From assembly GCA_028752905.1 (NCBI GenBank), contig JAQNBH010000010.1:20394422-20458421 (forward strand): 64,000 nucleotides of DNA. The letters run 5' to 3'. Source of the stretch: Cladorhizidae sp. MBARI D1340-BT2. Taxonomy: Eukaryota > Porifera > Demospongiae > Poecilosclerida > Cladorhizidae. Below, piece after piece: positions 1 through 15,100 of this stretch (the stretch's first letter is position 1; each line of letters opens with the position of its first letter). The position numbers were made by a program, and so were the translations under genes. The notes beneath the pieces were generated by a model. The model was not told the origin of the DNA. It saw only the letters and a list, made by a program, of their open reading frames with translations, and did no database searches.

Positions 1-41
1 CATAGTCCCTTCAATATCATCATAATAGAAAGCACACTTAC

Positions 42-152
42 CTTGTCCTACTGATTCATTTATCTCCAAGTTACAAGAATCGATCATCAGGTGTTTCGAA
101 ATGTTCAGCTTATATGAGCTTTGGACGTTGTATGACTTGAAGCCCACCTCCT
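42..152 (-). CDS. Exon: juxtamembrane segment and putative kinase glycine-loop start
   Basis: Splice acceptor TTTTAGACACAG precedes the exon and donor GTAAGTGTG follows it. Read after one carried base, it encodes 37 residues ending HLMIDSCNLEINESVGQ with a split Gly codon. A helix-poor juxtamembrane region followed by 'I-x-E-x-V-G-x-G' is the usual entry into a tyrosine-kinase N-lobe. It is too short to be offered as an ORF by length. The next exon lies outside the window. Confidence 0.65.
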
Positions 153-3100
153 CTGTGTCTAAAACATATTGTATTTTAATTCTATCACACTACATATGAC
201 TTACCAGAATCCTTGCCAAGTGATCTAGAATAAATTGAAAGCAAAATTATTATAAATGTGTCACTGTTTTTCTTTACAGTTATCCTTTTACAAACAAATT
301 ATTGTGTATAAATGTGTGTGTATTTGGAGGAGGGGGGTGCAATATGAAGAAACTAATAAGCATTATATCAGGTGATAGTCAAAAGGTTCAAGAATTGAAC
401 AAAGTTATATTTATTAACAAGGATAAAGAGAAAAATATACAATTTAAGCTTATGTTTTCAGAACTTTAGTTCTGTGAAATGGAAAAAGTCTGGAAGCATT
501 TGTGTTAGAGTTTTGTATTCAGCATAGAATATCCAGAGAAAACTTTTGCCAACACAGATAAGAGCATAGAATTACTTGTCTTAATGGACATAAAATATGT
601 TTAATGAAGATTCACAGAATATTTTAGCTTTGGACCATCAGAAAGAAATGCCACAATATAATGGATGTAAATCAGTGTATTACTATTACTGGAAGTATTA
701 AACAAGAGTGGATGCATTAAATCTAGACATCATTTATCTTGTAATTATGTTGTGAACTGCAGGAACTTTGTTAATGCTCTAATTATCAGGAACTGGTAAA
801 CTACCTATATTGTCTTTGACTACCATTTTTAAATGATAGGGACACAAAAAAAGGATAGCTCATATCCAAGCTAAAACTTGCTTTTGGCATTATAAAATCT
901 TATATTGTCCCTTTTATATACAGCTAAAAAATTCCGATGTGCCTTGAATATGGTACAAAAATTATAAACCAGCCGACCTAAAACATTTAAAATGGTGAAG
1001 TTTGTCTACACGTACACCTTTTCCTACACCTTTTCCTACAAACACAAAATGATTACAATAGGTGTATTTATCAGAGTTTAGCAAGAAGACAGAATTCTCC
1101 AAAATCTTTAAAGATGTAAAGATTTTCAAAACAATAATGGTACTTGTGTATAAAATAGGATGTGATTGTTCATAACATACTCTAAGTTTAATTATAATGA
1201 CCTTCACAAAAATAAACTTGTCGCATAAACTGGCTGGTAGCATACAAAACATCAAGAGAGTAAATTTCAAGTTAATTTTTTATAAGTCATTGAAATTTAT
1301 GGTTAGTTTGGATGCTACCATTTAGTGAAAGCTTTGGTTTAATAATGAAAGGGGGTACCTTTTCATGAAAAAGGTGATTTGCATCTCAAATTGGACATGT
1401 ACGAAACTCAGCACCAAAATGACAGAGCACTAGTTATTGTTAGCCAATCGGCCGTTTTGTTTAGGAAAATATCTGTCATGTATTTTCATGTCTATAAACA
1501 ATTTAACATGGTAAACAAACTGTTCTATCTGTCACCTAATGCAAATGGCCTGCTAGAAAATTCTTCTATCAATAATCTATTTAAAAAAGAGTGCGGGTTA
1601 AGATTTACAGAGGGATTTTTTGCATTCCTAATAATAGCACAAAAATAGTTATGAGGAAAAAAATATGCTATATATAATATATAGCTAGTCTACAATAAAG
1701 TTTAGCCAATGCAAACAGTTCACTAGGGATGATTTTAACTACTTTATTTAGAAAAATAACAGTAGTTGCCGAAATGGTGTGATTTACAGAGGTTAGCATC
1801 ATCTCTGACAGGTTCGAAAGGGTAATTTTGGTGAGTTAACACTAGAGGGGACCACATTTTTCTGCGCCTCTACTATATATTTTACTGAACTGAATTTTGG
1901 GGACCGCATCGTTTCCCAGGAAAAAAAAGGATAATCACTTGCTTACTGAGAAACTTATTTTCTAAAGACATTATGATCATCCCATTTAAAAAATATATTA
2001 TATATAACAATCAGTAAAGATATTAGCATAGAAGAAGATATAGCGATAACATAATATATTTATCTACCAGCACAAACCTTCACATATACGATCCGTATAT
2101 GCACATAGCTATTATGTGTGTAAAAACAGCATCTCCTATGATGGTTCTAGAATTATCTGAAGCAACTACATATTATAAAAATTTGTTGAAGCTAGAGTGT
2201 AACAGTTACAGAGTGGAACAAAACAAAACAAAAGAACAAACATTTGTCATCACAAACTCTTATCGGCCACTTTACCCACACCAATCTTACACTGGTTTTT
2301 AATGTTTTATATTTATGTATGCTGTTTTAAAAGTCATAGTTACTCCCAATGGTTGTGCTCTACCTTCTTGTTTTTATGAAATTTAATCAATTTATTTCAA
2401 GTAAATAATTTTTTTCTGGTATATAATATATACTTGCATAGGGTAATAGTGATTTAGGTTTCAAATTTATAATTTATGACATACCTTAAATTAACATCTT
2501 CTTCTGCAGCTTTAGTCGCAGATTTTCTCCTCACAAAATACGCGAATACAATGATGAATATTATGATAATAATTATCAATGCTATTGCTCCAACAATAGC
2601 TCCAATGATTACAAAGGGATCAGTAGAAACATCTGTAGAATTGGATTTGTCCATCCCAAAATTCAACCACAACAATAATAGTCATATATTACAAGTCAAA
2701 TGAAGAAACTAGAATATATAATTTATCTGCCAGAAAAATTAACCCAGGATTATGTAAAAGCTAAAGTAGGAGAAAAAATAAAGTTCCTGTACTGAACATT
2801 TCTATGTTATAAGTATGTCTTACAAGTAATGGCAAGGGGAAAGTATGAAACAAGTTAGAAAAAACCGACAACAGTTTCTTTCCTTCCAGATATTAACAGC
2901 TATTGGGTACAGTAGGATCCATATAGTTTACACACCATTAAGTTTTCATCCATGCTAGTTTTTAAAGGGCCAAGATTACATTTGTTATATCTGTATGGAA
3001 CTAGTTAGTACTTATAGTAGAGGACCTTGCTTAGCACTTAATTTAGGAGAGGATAACTCAACTGTTATAGGCTAAAGTGACCCCAAGAAACAACTTGGCA

Positions 3101-6100
3101 TGTGTGCTAAAACCTTTATCCGGGGCGAACAGCCCGAAATTGACCACGCCATTTTTCATCAGAAGTGCTTCTTCCGACATAGCTGTATCTTATAAACCAT
3201 AGGAGCTACAGATTTTCTGAGGTGCTCAAAATGTTCAGAATGGGAAAATCATAAAAAGTGTAAAATATCTAATTTGATATTAATTTTGTGAGAAAAGGCT
3301 AAAAACCTCTAGGTCAGCTTATTACCATACAACTACATGTACCTGCATACAGGAATTGCCATAATATTATATTTATTAACTTCTGGACTTAAAGCAAAGT
3401 TAGAACATTTTGTGTCATTGAATTGACAATTTGGAATTTGAACAATATATATACAAGGGAATTCTTTTTTAAAGCAAGCATTTGAAGAAATTGTAGTTAG
3501 GATGGTGAAGACACAGAGGAGTATTTCCTGAAGGTATGCAGTCCTCTACAAGACCAGGTAGCACTGAAGAATATTCTCACTGGAGAAATTGTGATCAATG
3601 TAAATGTAGACAAGTTGTTGTGCTGTATCAAGGAGGGCAGCGACGCTTATGCTAATTTATCGATGATCGACTCAGAAATTGGTCGATATCAATATACTCA
3701 ACTATTAACAAAATCAAGTTTACATCCCTAAGACCACCGCAAATTTGGCTTCTAAAGCAGACATCATAGATGAGACTATCAAAGCTCTCATGTTTATTGA
3801 GTATGGGTGTCACTGGGCATTCACTGTTGAGGAGCTACTCCAGCATGAGATCACCACCACTGCATCCTTCTTATTTGATAAAGATGGTGTCATCAGGTAA
3901 CACAGATGTCTTTATGTGCCTGCTATACCATTTCACAACACAATTGGATAGATCTTGGCCTCAAGAGCTCTAGCTCATCCACAACTCAGGAGGGAAAAGA
4001 TCAATATTACCACTCCACAATATGTGCATAGTACTGGGAGATGAGCTCACAAAGTGTCTCCCAGCACTCCATGTGCTGACTGGGTGTAATACAACCAGCA
4101 AGGTATCAACTAAACTTGCAGCCCCGTGCTGCCACAAACCAGGAAATTCCTCTCTGATCCTGAATTTTGACTGTCCACAACTAACAGAAAGCACAATATA
4201 GATGGCAGAAACATTCTTGGTCAAGTGTCTCAACAACAGATCTGGAGACATTTGACGACCTGTGTCTTGATGCATTTGATAGCAATGCCCTCAAGGTGGA
4301 CTTCGAAAGAACCACTTGCTGCACCTCAACTAATGCAAATCCATAGAACCTTTTACCAACACAGCTATGGATCCAAACAAACACCATGAATGCTGAGTCT
4401 TATGGTTTTGTAAGTAGGGGCAGTTTATTAGTGCCTGAGATTGTGACATCAAAACCCAAAGGCCTGCCAGATCCCTGCCTGCACATGTGGCAAGTGTGTG
4501 CGCAAGAATGTGTGTCACTGCCAGGTAGCTGGGATTGTTGCAAGTACTGTAAATGCAAGGGAGGTGGTTGTTGTAAAAACCCTCATCTTCTTCATACCTG
4601 CATTCTGTTTGTGTTGCTGCCTACTAAAGTAGTAGTTTTGTATTTTTCACTTTAAATTAACATTCCATTGATAATAGTATGATTGAAAATATAATTTCTT
4701 GAAATGCTCGTTTAAAAAACAAAACAATTGTACATTGTTCAAATTCCAAAATTATCAGTTCAACTCTAGTAGATGATACAAATGTTCTAACTTTGCTTTA
4801 AGTCCAGAAGTTAATAAATATATGGCAATTCCTGTACGTAACATGTGTATAGTTGTATGGTAATAAGTTGACCTAGAGCCATTTTCTCATTAAATATCAA
4901 ATTAGAAATTTTACACTTATTATGACTGAACATTTTGAGTACTTCAGAAAATCTGTAGCTCCTGCGGTTTAGAAGATACAGCTATGTCAGAAGTAGCACT
5001 TGCGATGAAAAGGGGCGAGGTTATTTTCAGGCCATTCGCCATGGATAGAGATTTTCGCACACATGGCAAGTTGTTCCTTGGGGTTATAACAGTTGAGTTA
5101 GCCTCTCATAATTAAGTGCTTACATATCTAAGCCAGGTCATAGACTATTACATATAGTCTGCATCAGTAGGGAAAGTTCCCCTACATATCTAAGATCTTG
5201 AATGATAGGTATTGCTGATTTTATGCTAGTTGATTTGACCTTTGATACTTAAATGGGACGGGGAATTGAAGGGAGAACCAATGCGGAAGTAATACATTGC
5301 ATACTTACATTACATACTTACATTACAAAATAAATGATAAATCTGAATTACCGGTTTGTGTCATTTCCATTTTCGTTGCTTCAGATGTAGGAAGGTCTAT
5401 GGTACGACAATTTTATTAGACATAATTAATTGACTAGGTCATAGTTGAAATAATGTAATTATACCAGTTTGTGTGCCATTCATTTCCGTTGTTTCAGGAA
5501 TAGAAAACTCATACGATATGTTGACTTCAGCATCAACTCCTAAATGAATTCTTTTCTTTTCTTCATTTGTGACAGCATGTCCATCGGTGAAATTAATAAA
5601 TGTCAATACAACATTAAAAATCTTTGATTCTCCGGGCATATTATCTGTTGGCATATTATCTGTTAATATAGGAACTTCAATAAATTGTGATTTATTGCCA
5701 TCTTTTTCAAATGTAAGTGTAGGTCTAAAGTACAGTCCATCTGCAGGAAGAAGAAAAAATATATTTCATGACAACTCATGATGATTGAGACTACTTAGTG
5801 TTCTAATCAAATCATGATGTGCTTTGTCTTTGGATCTTTACCATAACATTAGAGAGATGTTACCTGCTGTACTTCCATAAGAAGATAAATCCACAAATAT
5901 AGATATCATTAACAAAAATTTAAGGAAATGAACAACATGCATTAAATACCAGCACTTTAGCAAATGCAAAACCTGCAGGCTGTGAGTCATTAGAAAACAG
6001 CAAACAAACGTTTCTACTCATTTGAAGGAGTTTTCAATTAAATAATAAGGGGTGCAACTGCCTTCATGAACAGTCTCTTCCAGACTCTAATAACTGTTTC

Positions 6101-9100
6101 TTGAAATCCTTCTGTAGACTAAAGGTGCACAGCCACCTATAGAAACCTGGAATTGCTATGAATGAGGATGGATAAATTTTGTTGTAGACACAGCGCTAAA
6201 TAGCAACGCATCAGTTGGTTTCTTGCCTAAATAACCTTAGCTTATATCTATTTTTGCATTCTTATTATATGACAAGTTGAATATGTTTTTTCATGAAAAA
6301 ATCAATGCTACAAATATTATAGTTATAAAAATGCTCCCAAAAATCATAGTCTATCACTTAAGCTATTATTAGGTACTTTCTCAGACTCAATTAGAAATAT
6401 CCAGACATTTAATTAGGACCAAGACACATGGATGTGTCCATTGATGATCAAGCAGCATTCTTTCATTCTTATTTGTACATTTTGTTTCCCAATGTTTGAC
6501 TATAGTTATACCTGCAACAGTTTCATGAGATTACTAGAGTAGAATACTATGGTATGATATCCACTGGGTTATTTAAATGTTAGTTCCTCTGGTTTTTCTA
6601 TGTATTTTGCTCATGAAATGTTACCTTCTATTTTCTATGCTCTAATGTAAAGTTAGTACATCGTTTGTTTGCATATAAAGTTAGTGACACACTTTTGATT
6701 TATTCTGGAGAAAAACTTGAAGGATCAGTTAATGCATGGTACATACAGTTTTCTGTGAACATTTGATGTTCTGTAGAATAATAATATTAACCATATTATG
6801 AACTCTGAATTCACATTTCTTTGTAGTTTTTTTTTGTTGTTATGAACTTTTTTTTGTCCTCACTGCATGAAATTGGTCAATTTATTTACAAACTTGCTTA
6901 CCAATCGCAGTGGAGGTGGAGCTATTATCCACAACACTTGTCCCCAATATAACTCCAAAATCTCCAAGATTTCCACTGAAGAATGATACATTCAGATTGA
7001 CAGCTTTATCAACATTTCTGGCTGAGTAAACCACTGGATCAAACTGAAAATATATTTCTGGAAGATAAACAAAAATATACATTATAAGACACATATTGTG
7101 GGTTAATAATATGGATTATTAGAATAGAGCTTGATAGATATGATCTTTACTATTGCAGGTCCAAGCCTGGATGGCACTGAGTGGCATAATTTTTTTAGCA
7201 ACCACTCGGGAGGTTCCCAGTGCCAGAACAGTTTTCTTTGCTAATCATACTCAATTACTGTTACTGTCCTCCCAAAAGGCTAGTTTTATAGATTTATCAC
7301 ACCAACTTCCCATTTTGCCTGAAGTCCAATACCAAAGATGCATGCATCTATCTTTGCACAGGTTACAATAGTATATCTATGTGTGTGTGTGTGTATGAAT
7401 GTTTATGTATAATAATACAGGAATCAGATGCACATAATTATGCCAATTAAATTCTAGATTAAAAAAAAGTTGGAAAAAGGGGTAAATTGATTACTGGAAG
7501 TGTATTTCTTAAAGATCTCTTTTTTACATGCCCATGCCCAAACAGGCACCTGTATAGTTATAATATAGTGGTAAAAGTCACTTCTGGTTTGGCAGGAGGT
7601 AGAAAAATTAAAAATAACAATATTGCTAAGTGCTTACATGAACCTTTTTTCTGGCGTTGAATGTTTCTATAAGAACTTCTTTGGAAGGAAGCTGCACAAT
7701 CATTTATACTTACCTGGAGGCATCATGTTAACCAACAGACTGAATAAGGACAAGTTGGTAAAACTATAGCCTGAGACAGGAGGTTTATAAGCTGTGTGTA
7801 TTCGCCAGATGATGATTCCGATTTTTATGGTATGAACATATAGAGATAAAACTTGTTGAAGTGAAACGTGCTGTTTTCCTTGAGTAAATCTCTATTGTAA
7901 GGCAAAAAGAGATTCTTTTTCATATTGACCTTGCTTAAACCAGTGTAACAGTTGGAGTTGGTGTAGCCATGCTCATTAGCTGATAACAAAATATGCTATG
8001 TCATTGTGGCATATACTGTAAACTCTGCTCCATCACTGTTCACTTCTAAAAAATAGGCAAATTACAATAATTGTTATTCAAGAGGTATGTTCAGGAAGAG
8101 AACCTGGTCAAACAGTGTGACTATGCCGAGGTAAAGGTCAGAAAATTGCCAATCTCATGTATTTAATATGACTATATAAGCCTCTGATGTGGATTTGTAC
8201 ATGAAACCAGCAGTATTAGATGCAACTAAACTAACAAATATCGTTTAACATTATTATAGAGCTAAATTATGGCTTTACAGTAATGGCTACAAACAAATTG
8301 TTGCTTGCAAAGGATGTATTTTAAATATTGTATGTGCCGATTTATTAGCCAATATTGTGAACATCAAATTGCATATGCAAAACTATGCAGAATTTGTGCT
8401 ACAGATTTGACCATAATGAAAATAACAATTTCAACAAACTTGAGTTGCTTAAGCCTCCATTTTGATCCATATACTTATCATCTATATTAAAGTTGGGTCT
8501 TTAATAATATTTTATCAGGTCCGTAATATCTTTGTAGCTTTTACTAAATCTACTACATAATTATTACAATAACCTTATAAATAATCAACTTCAAATTGTA
8601 TTCTCTCAATGTATCGACTAGATGCTCTAGTCTTTATCAGGAATATTTGTTCTTTTTGTGGAAAGAGAGACACATTTTTCCCTATGGCTCTTGTCATTCT
8701 CATCAACCAGAAATTAATCATACTTACTTGTTCATTGGATTAATGTGTCAAACTCAGAGTTTTTAGTTTTGGTTCAGAGGTCCTACTGATATACCCGAAT
8801 AGATATTACCAACAAATGCATAGTGAATTTAACAGAAGTATTCACTTAAAAGCTAAAGGAATTATCAAGATTTTGTAGTATTTAAATATTAAACGAACAT
8901 GCAACTTAATTAAACAATATTAATATATATAGTGTATTTCATACAAATAATTATACTACAGAGGGGAAAAAACATTTTATCTTCATTGAAAAATTATTCT
9001 CATTGATCTTCAACTATTTAATAAACATATTCCTAGATACATAATATGATATTAAAAAAAAATTATGTTGCCATAAAGTTGGTGGTTAATGTAAAATGTG

Positions 9101-12100
9101 TTTGTGCATGTTTGTGTGTGTTGGTGTGTATTTGTGTTTGTATTGTGCATTTTGTGTGTATGTTTTGTGTGTAGAAGTTTGTGATGGATATTTACTAGAT
9201 ACTTGGAAGCTAATGCAAATGTCTTCAAAAGGGACTTAATTGGCCAAGAAGCTAGCAAGATTTTACCGCAAGAAGAAATTATCTAATGATATCTGACAAT
9301 GATGCAAATAGGAAATCTCCAACAGTGGTACTCATTCCATGTAAAACTAATGTTTTGATATTTGGAATCTAGCTGATATATTAATGACAAGAAAAAAGGG
9401 TATTGCCTCATTAATATTGCCGTCCAAAATGGCAGTATATTTTATATTTGAAGAGCAATATACCTTCGTCATCCAAAATTATTATCTCTGTCATATTTGA
9501 TGAAATATTAACTCCTGATTGTGTTGTAAGTAATTCCAGAGTAAATGATTCATCATGTTCCCAAATATCATCATCATTGATGTCAATCCCTATACACATT
9601 CTTCGAATTTCTGTAATATTTCCGGGTCCCGGACTAAACATGATGGCAGACAATTCTACTTCAAAATCATCGCCACCTGAATTTGTAAAGAAGAAATATT
9701 GAAATAAAAGGGTACTTGCACAGAATACTTAATACATTACTGGCAGTGATGAAAGTAACAGTTGGACATCGGCCAAAATCCATACATAGGTATGAAAGGC
9801 TTCCCTTATTTGCAATGACCGGACATATATGGCAGACAAGAGCTATGCATGTGTTTGTTACTGTATTTCCTGGATTAAACCACACTCATTTCATGAGTAG
9901 TCAGCTGTGCCATATGTTCCTTATCTATTCTGAGTTTTCTTCCCCTTCCAAATAAGCTTCATTCATCGTAAAGTGATAGATATCTGCCAAAAAAATTCGG
10001 GTTTAGCATTCCCACCAGGGATGTTACCTGATAGCTATATATGCTCTTGCTACTACCTGTCAGGATTGAATGGATGTGGTAATCAGATTCTATTGCTTAA
10101 TTAAATTCCACAACCGTCACTCCATTGGCTGCTCTTCTACTATATCTCCAACTGCCATTCTGCTATCGGTGTCATACTTTCAACGATGATTGTTTAGCCA
10201 TGATTCATATTGGTGGGTTTCGGTACGAGGATTCGTATTACATTGTAATTTTAACTTGGCATGCCATATCTAATTAGATATAAATGGCAATATGACAGTG
10301 TGCTCAAAAGAGGAGTGACACTGGTGTCATTTCAGGAGCAAAGCAGTCCAAGAGGCAAGTGGCAAAACAGACATTTCATTTCACAAGTGGAAATAAACTT
10401 GTGATAAATCGATCAGCGGTAGAAATCCCTGTCAGCATTATGGTTGTTTATCTTAAATGTGACATCAAAATCTCTGGATATCAGACCCTTTCCAGAGCAT
10501 GGATTGATTATTCTAACAAGCATAAGACCAGCAACATTGTGGACTATGCAGTGAGTGGTCAACAGAAATCAGTTATAATGCACTTACATAAAGATCAAAT
10601 CATGAGTAGCAATGAAACAGTCGCTACCTACAGTCCCATAGTTTGTTAACTTTTATCATTGGTGATGGATTATGCTTGTTAGGGACCAACTATATTTTTG
10701 ACATCGGCTTTGTGCCAGCAAAATTAAATATATGCTCCACTATGTACCCAGCTACCCATGATTTGGAAGAGGATATGGAGTGGACCTTGGACAGATGTAC
10801 AAAAACAGATACTCTGACAGGAATTTTGTATACTACATTGCCGAAAATTAAAGGGAAAAGCTTCATTAACCCTTTGGCATGTCACTATCACAGTATTTTA
10901 ATTGGCGGCTTTGCAAATGAGCTGATGGTCATACTTCATTTGTGTAAGTGGCCAGTGACAATGGCAGATTGAAAGGTGAAAATGGAGGCAAAGTTATCAA
11001 GGTTCTGTGCTGCCTTATTTTAGCTCTGGCTGAGTTGAACTGTCTTGATCAAAAGATGTGTGTCTGAAGGGAGTGGTTAGATGTAGAGTTGATTAGATCA
11101 ATATCATAGTCCATGATATGCAGAGCTGACAAGAGGCAGAGGTATCCTTGAATGATGAGTATTTCGATGAAACCTAGTCTGCTCTCCTAAGCCCCAAAGA
11201 AGTCTTTTGAGTTCTTCTTGAAGTCAAAGGAGTTGACCTTTGTTCTATTGTGTATGATATTGAGGGTTTTGTTGATAATGCAAGAAATTAAATTGGGAGT
11301 GATACCTACGAGAAAGTTTGTTAGCAGTTGCACACTTCACCAGATGCTGTAAAGTGGCCAAATATATTGTTGACCTGCAAGCTGCCCTTTAGTTTATCTT
11401 TTGCAACAGCAATGGTTGAATGCTCTTTGAAGATGATCATTAATGAAAGCAGAACAAATCCCAGTTCAACTCTCAATGACTTGCTATGGATCAACCTTGA
11501 ACCCATTGAGGACTAAAAAACTAAACAAAGGACCAAGAGAAATATTACTGTGATGATTCTGTATTCTCTCTAGTTTGACTGTCATGGTGATTTTATAACT
11601 TAGGGAGCATGGCATATCCAGTGCAGTGGCTTATGAACCCAAACCCAATTTATTTTCTTCCCCTGGAAGTGTTTCATTTAGGTGGATTAGGGCAGAGGAG
11701 GCGGATTACCTTGTTCCTAGGAACCCTTCGCTATCCATGGAAATTGTATTATATTATTGATATTGATAGAGTGTTGACAAAATGCATGAGAAGGTTATGC
11801 ATAATATATTGAGATGAGAGTCTAAAAGATAATTTACACAGCAATTTTTCTTCAATTATTCTTCTAACTTTTTTACACCACAAATTAACAATTTCTTCCA
11901 AATCACCATCGGTGACTTTTTGGGGGGAGCTTCAAACACAATTTTAATTTGGTTAGAGTGATTCCAAACCCTGGCATGGAACGTGGTGTAGGAGTAGAAC
12001 TTGAGCGATGTTTATTTGGAGGATTCAGATTTTTTGCTGATTCATTTAAAGAATACATTGTCCTCTCAAACCCAACGATTGCAGCTATAAGGAAATATCA

Positions 12101-15100
12101 TGTTGATTATAATTATTGTCTGATAGTATTGGAGTTATGTGGTAGTAGAAATAGAAATAGTAGAATTAGAAAAGGTACATTAGCGTATTGGTAGTAGCAA
12201 ATGAAGTAGTTTTATATAGTAATAGTAGATTTAGTACTAATAGTTTGGTTGCAGTAGTATAGTATCAGCAAGAGTAGTATATAGTAGAAGTAGTAAATAT
12301 ATAGTTGTAATACAATATTAGACCTGGTAAATTAAAATATATATCTAATTAAAGAATATGAATACCTTCATTATCCTCTATGACAATTGTTGCAGAACGG
12401 AAGACAGTAGATAATGTATGTGGTCTCACATAAGTCACAGAGTCTTCACTTGGTGAGGAAATGGCAAGAAACATTTCTGTTCCTTCAATAATATCATCAG
12501 GATAGAGGGAAAAATTAAACTGCATGCTTTGCTTATCTGGTGGAAATAAAAGCGTACGAAATCCATCTGCACCAGTTCCTGCTATGGAGTAATCATTTAA
12601 TGCATCAGTGTTTCTGAGGGTGGCACTTCTTAATGAAAAGGAGGGATCTGTGATATCAATGGCAACTTCAAATGTTTGCTCAGATAAACGATTGTACTCC
12701 TTCACCAAAGCCACTTCTGTAATAGAAATCGTTTGCTCTGGTTCATCAAATGTGTAACTTTCATGTTCGAATCCAATGACAAGAGCTAAAATAAAAGTGA
12801 AAGAAAAGTAGCAGTTATCCTAAAAGATGCAAAGAGTAAAATCTTTTGTGTGGAAGTTGTTACAAAGTCAATTATATATACAAACATTTTTCTGTTCTGC
12901 TCCCAGAAAATACATTAAAACAGTTCATAAAGTTATCCTAATTCAAATGAAGTTGTTTGACAATGTTGCTCAGCTATAACACTGATCATTCAAACTCATT
13001 GGTTAAATCTGACACTGTCAGCCCTAAATACATGTTTGATGAACTAAAATAGGATATATTTTTAACAATCCATAAAGGAGTGTTAATTATTTATTACATA
13101 GAATGTTTGCATTAGCTCACAACTAAGTAACTATTGCTTAGCTTTCAGAATATTTGAGGATATTTAAAGGAAGGAACCATAGCATGAAAAGGAGTTTATT
13201 CATAAGTGTTATGTTAGTATTGTAAGCACAAGAACATGAAAGCTGCAGCTTCTCATACCCTTTTACTATTTCTTGCATATGCTACAAACCAAAGCCATGA
13301 ATCTTCAAGATGCTGCAAAATCAATTGTCAACAAGCATTTCCTTCAACCAAGAGTTCTATCCGCATAGAAGGACAACATAAGAAAAACAGATGAATAGTT
13401 TACTAGCTGTCCAAAATATTTGTCTCCAATTTGTAGCCAGACCATATAAACCTGAGCATGATTTGGAAAGCTTCTACACTTATTATTTGAAAAAGGCATG
13501 TTGGAAGCAGAAAAAACACAACAAAACTCTCCTCTCTCCTGCAGCTGCACACAACATTTTATGCAAAAAGTCCCTCAATTTTAACATTTGGCTATATAGC
13601 GAAACTTTCATCACCACTATTTGTAGTGCATGGACTACACGTATCTCTCTTCATGCGAAGTGTTTTACTGTTTAGTTGTAGCATTTCATTTCCTGTATGT
13701 ATATTTGTCATAGGTGTAGGGTTACACAATAATCATAACTTGTTGCTTTAGTTTCATAGCTGCTGGGACAAATATCAATATGTGGGATGTGCTTTTGTGT
13801 ATGAATTATGATACTATTGTTTTCTCAGCCCCAGACCTCATCCATCTAAGAGTACCAAGAGGATGGCTACCAGACACCTACCAGCTCATAAGACCCTGAC
13901 CTGCTGCAGGAATGCCCAAACCTACAGGCCTGGAAAAGATGGCATGATTGTCACAAAAGAGCCAGGGCAAAGGCTGAGGACCTGCATTGAACTTCCTCGA
14001 AGAAAACAAACCCTTTGGAGACATCAAACTGATGAGATGGGAAATGTGATTCAGCAGTTGTTACTCCAAACTCCACTCCACTCCCAAGTTATCCAAATCG
14101 CTTACTCCATCCCAATGACTGGCCATTTGGAGAACCAACCACAGAATACTCCTGTGCTTCATTGGCCAGACTTGGCATAGATGTCAAGGAGGCGTACCTG
14201 AGCTGTGCTGAATGCCAAAAATCTGCCAAGAAGTCCCGTCCCTAAGCCCCTCTCACACCCTTACCATTTATGAGCGGTCAATTCAGCAAGGTGCTAATCG
14301 ACATTGTGTGATAATTCATTTGCAGATCAAGTGGTAATAAATATATTTTGACATTAATGGAGAGCTGATAGAGACAGCGAATGCCATACCAATCAGGATA
14401 CCCACTTACTGAATTCCCAAGGCTTGAGAGATGCAAATACATCTTGAGAACAAGTCCATGCTAGAACATGGCATAACAGAGCCATGTTGCAGCCCATGTT
14501 GGTCTCCCATTATCATGGTGGCAAAGAAAGATGTAACACTTCAATTATGTAAAGACTATTGATGTCTGAATGCCATGACTACCAATAACCTCTACCATGT
14601 ACCAAGAGTAGAAAACATGATTGACAGATTGGGCCAGGCAAAGTATTTTAGCACACTCAATCTGGCCAATGCAAACTAACATGACCCAGTGGCCCCTGGT
14701 GACAGGGACTAGATGGCCTTTATCTCCTCATAATTATGGCAAGTACAGAGAGTATTGACCTTTGGTCTGAAGGGTGCACCCAGTACCTTCCATATTGTGC
14801 TGGATGGTCTCCAGCAATTCACAATGGCCTACCTTGACAACACTCTTGTCTTTAGTAACACATGGAATGACTGTAACAATGACCTCAGCAACGTGTTAGA
14901 CTAACTCAATGAGGAGGAACTATCTGTAAAATTAAAAAAGTGTCAATTCAGCATGCAGACATGCTCTTTACTGGGCAATGTAGTGGGTCGAGGACAGATT
15001 TCACTGCAATAATTATTTCAAAATAAGAACATACAAGAGTTCCACGCACCTCTGCCAAAACATGCCTTCCTAGGTATTGCAGGATACTATAGGACCTTTA

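Noticed and set aside
2454..2675. Transmembrane ORF ending in YVINYKFET as the true C-terminus
   Set aside because: A good GTATGTC donor follows AEEDVNLR, and the micro-exon and juxtamembrane exon continue the frame exactly. The read-through is probably intronic, though it could be a minor isoform.
3970..4518. Minus-strand ORFs in the long-inverted-repeat element
   Set aside because: The plus strand carries the recognisable transposon-associated protein fragments. The minus frames are shadows.
9448..9702. Plus-strand ORF opposite exon E', and similar plus-strand ORFs opposite exons B, B', C, H and H'
   Set aside because: They are antisense shadows of real minus-strand exons, with no motifs of their own.
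11949..12194. Plus-strand 81-codon ORF
   Set aside because: It overlaps the eroded exon D' and the AGT repeat and has no homology I recognise.
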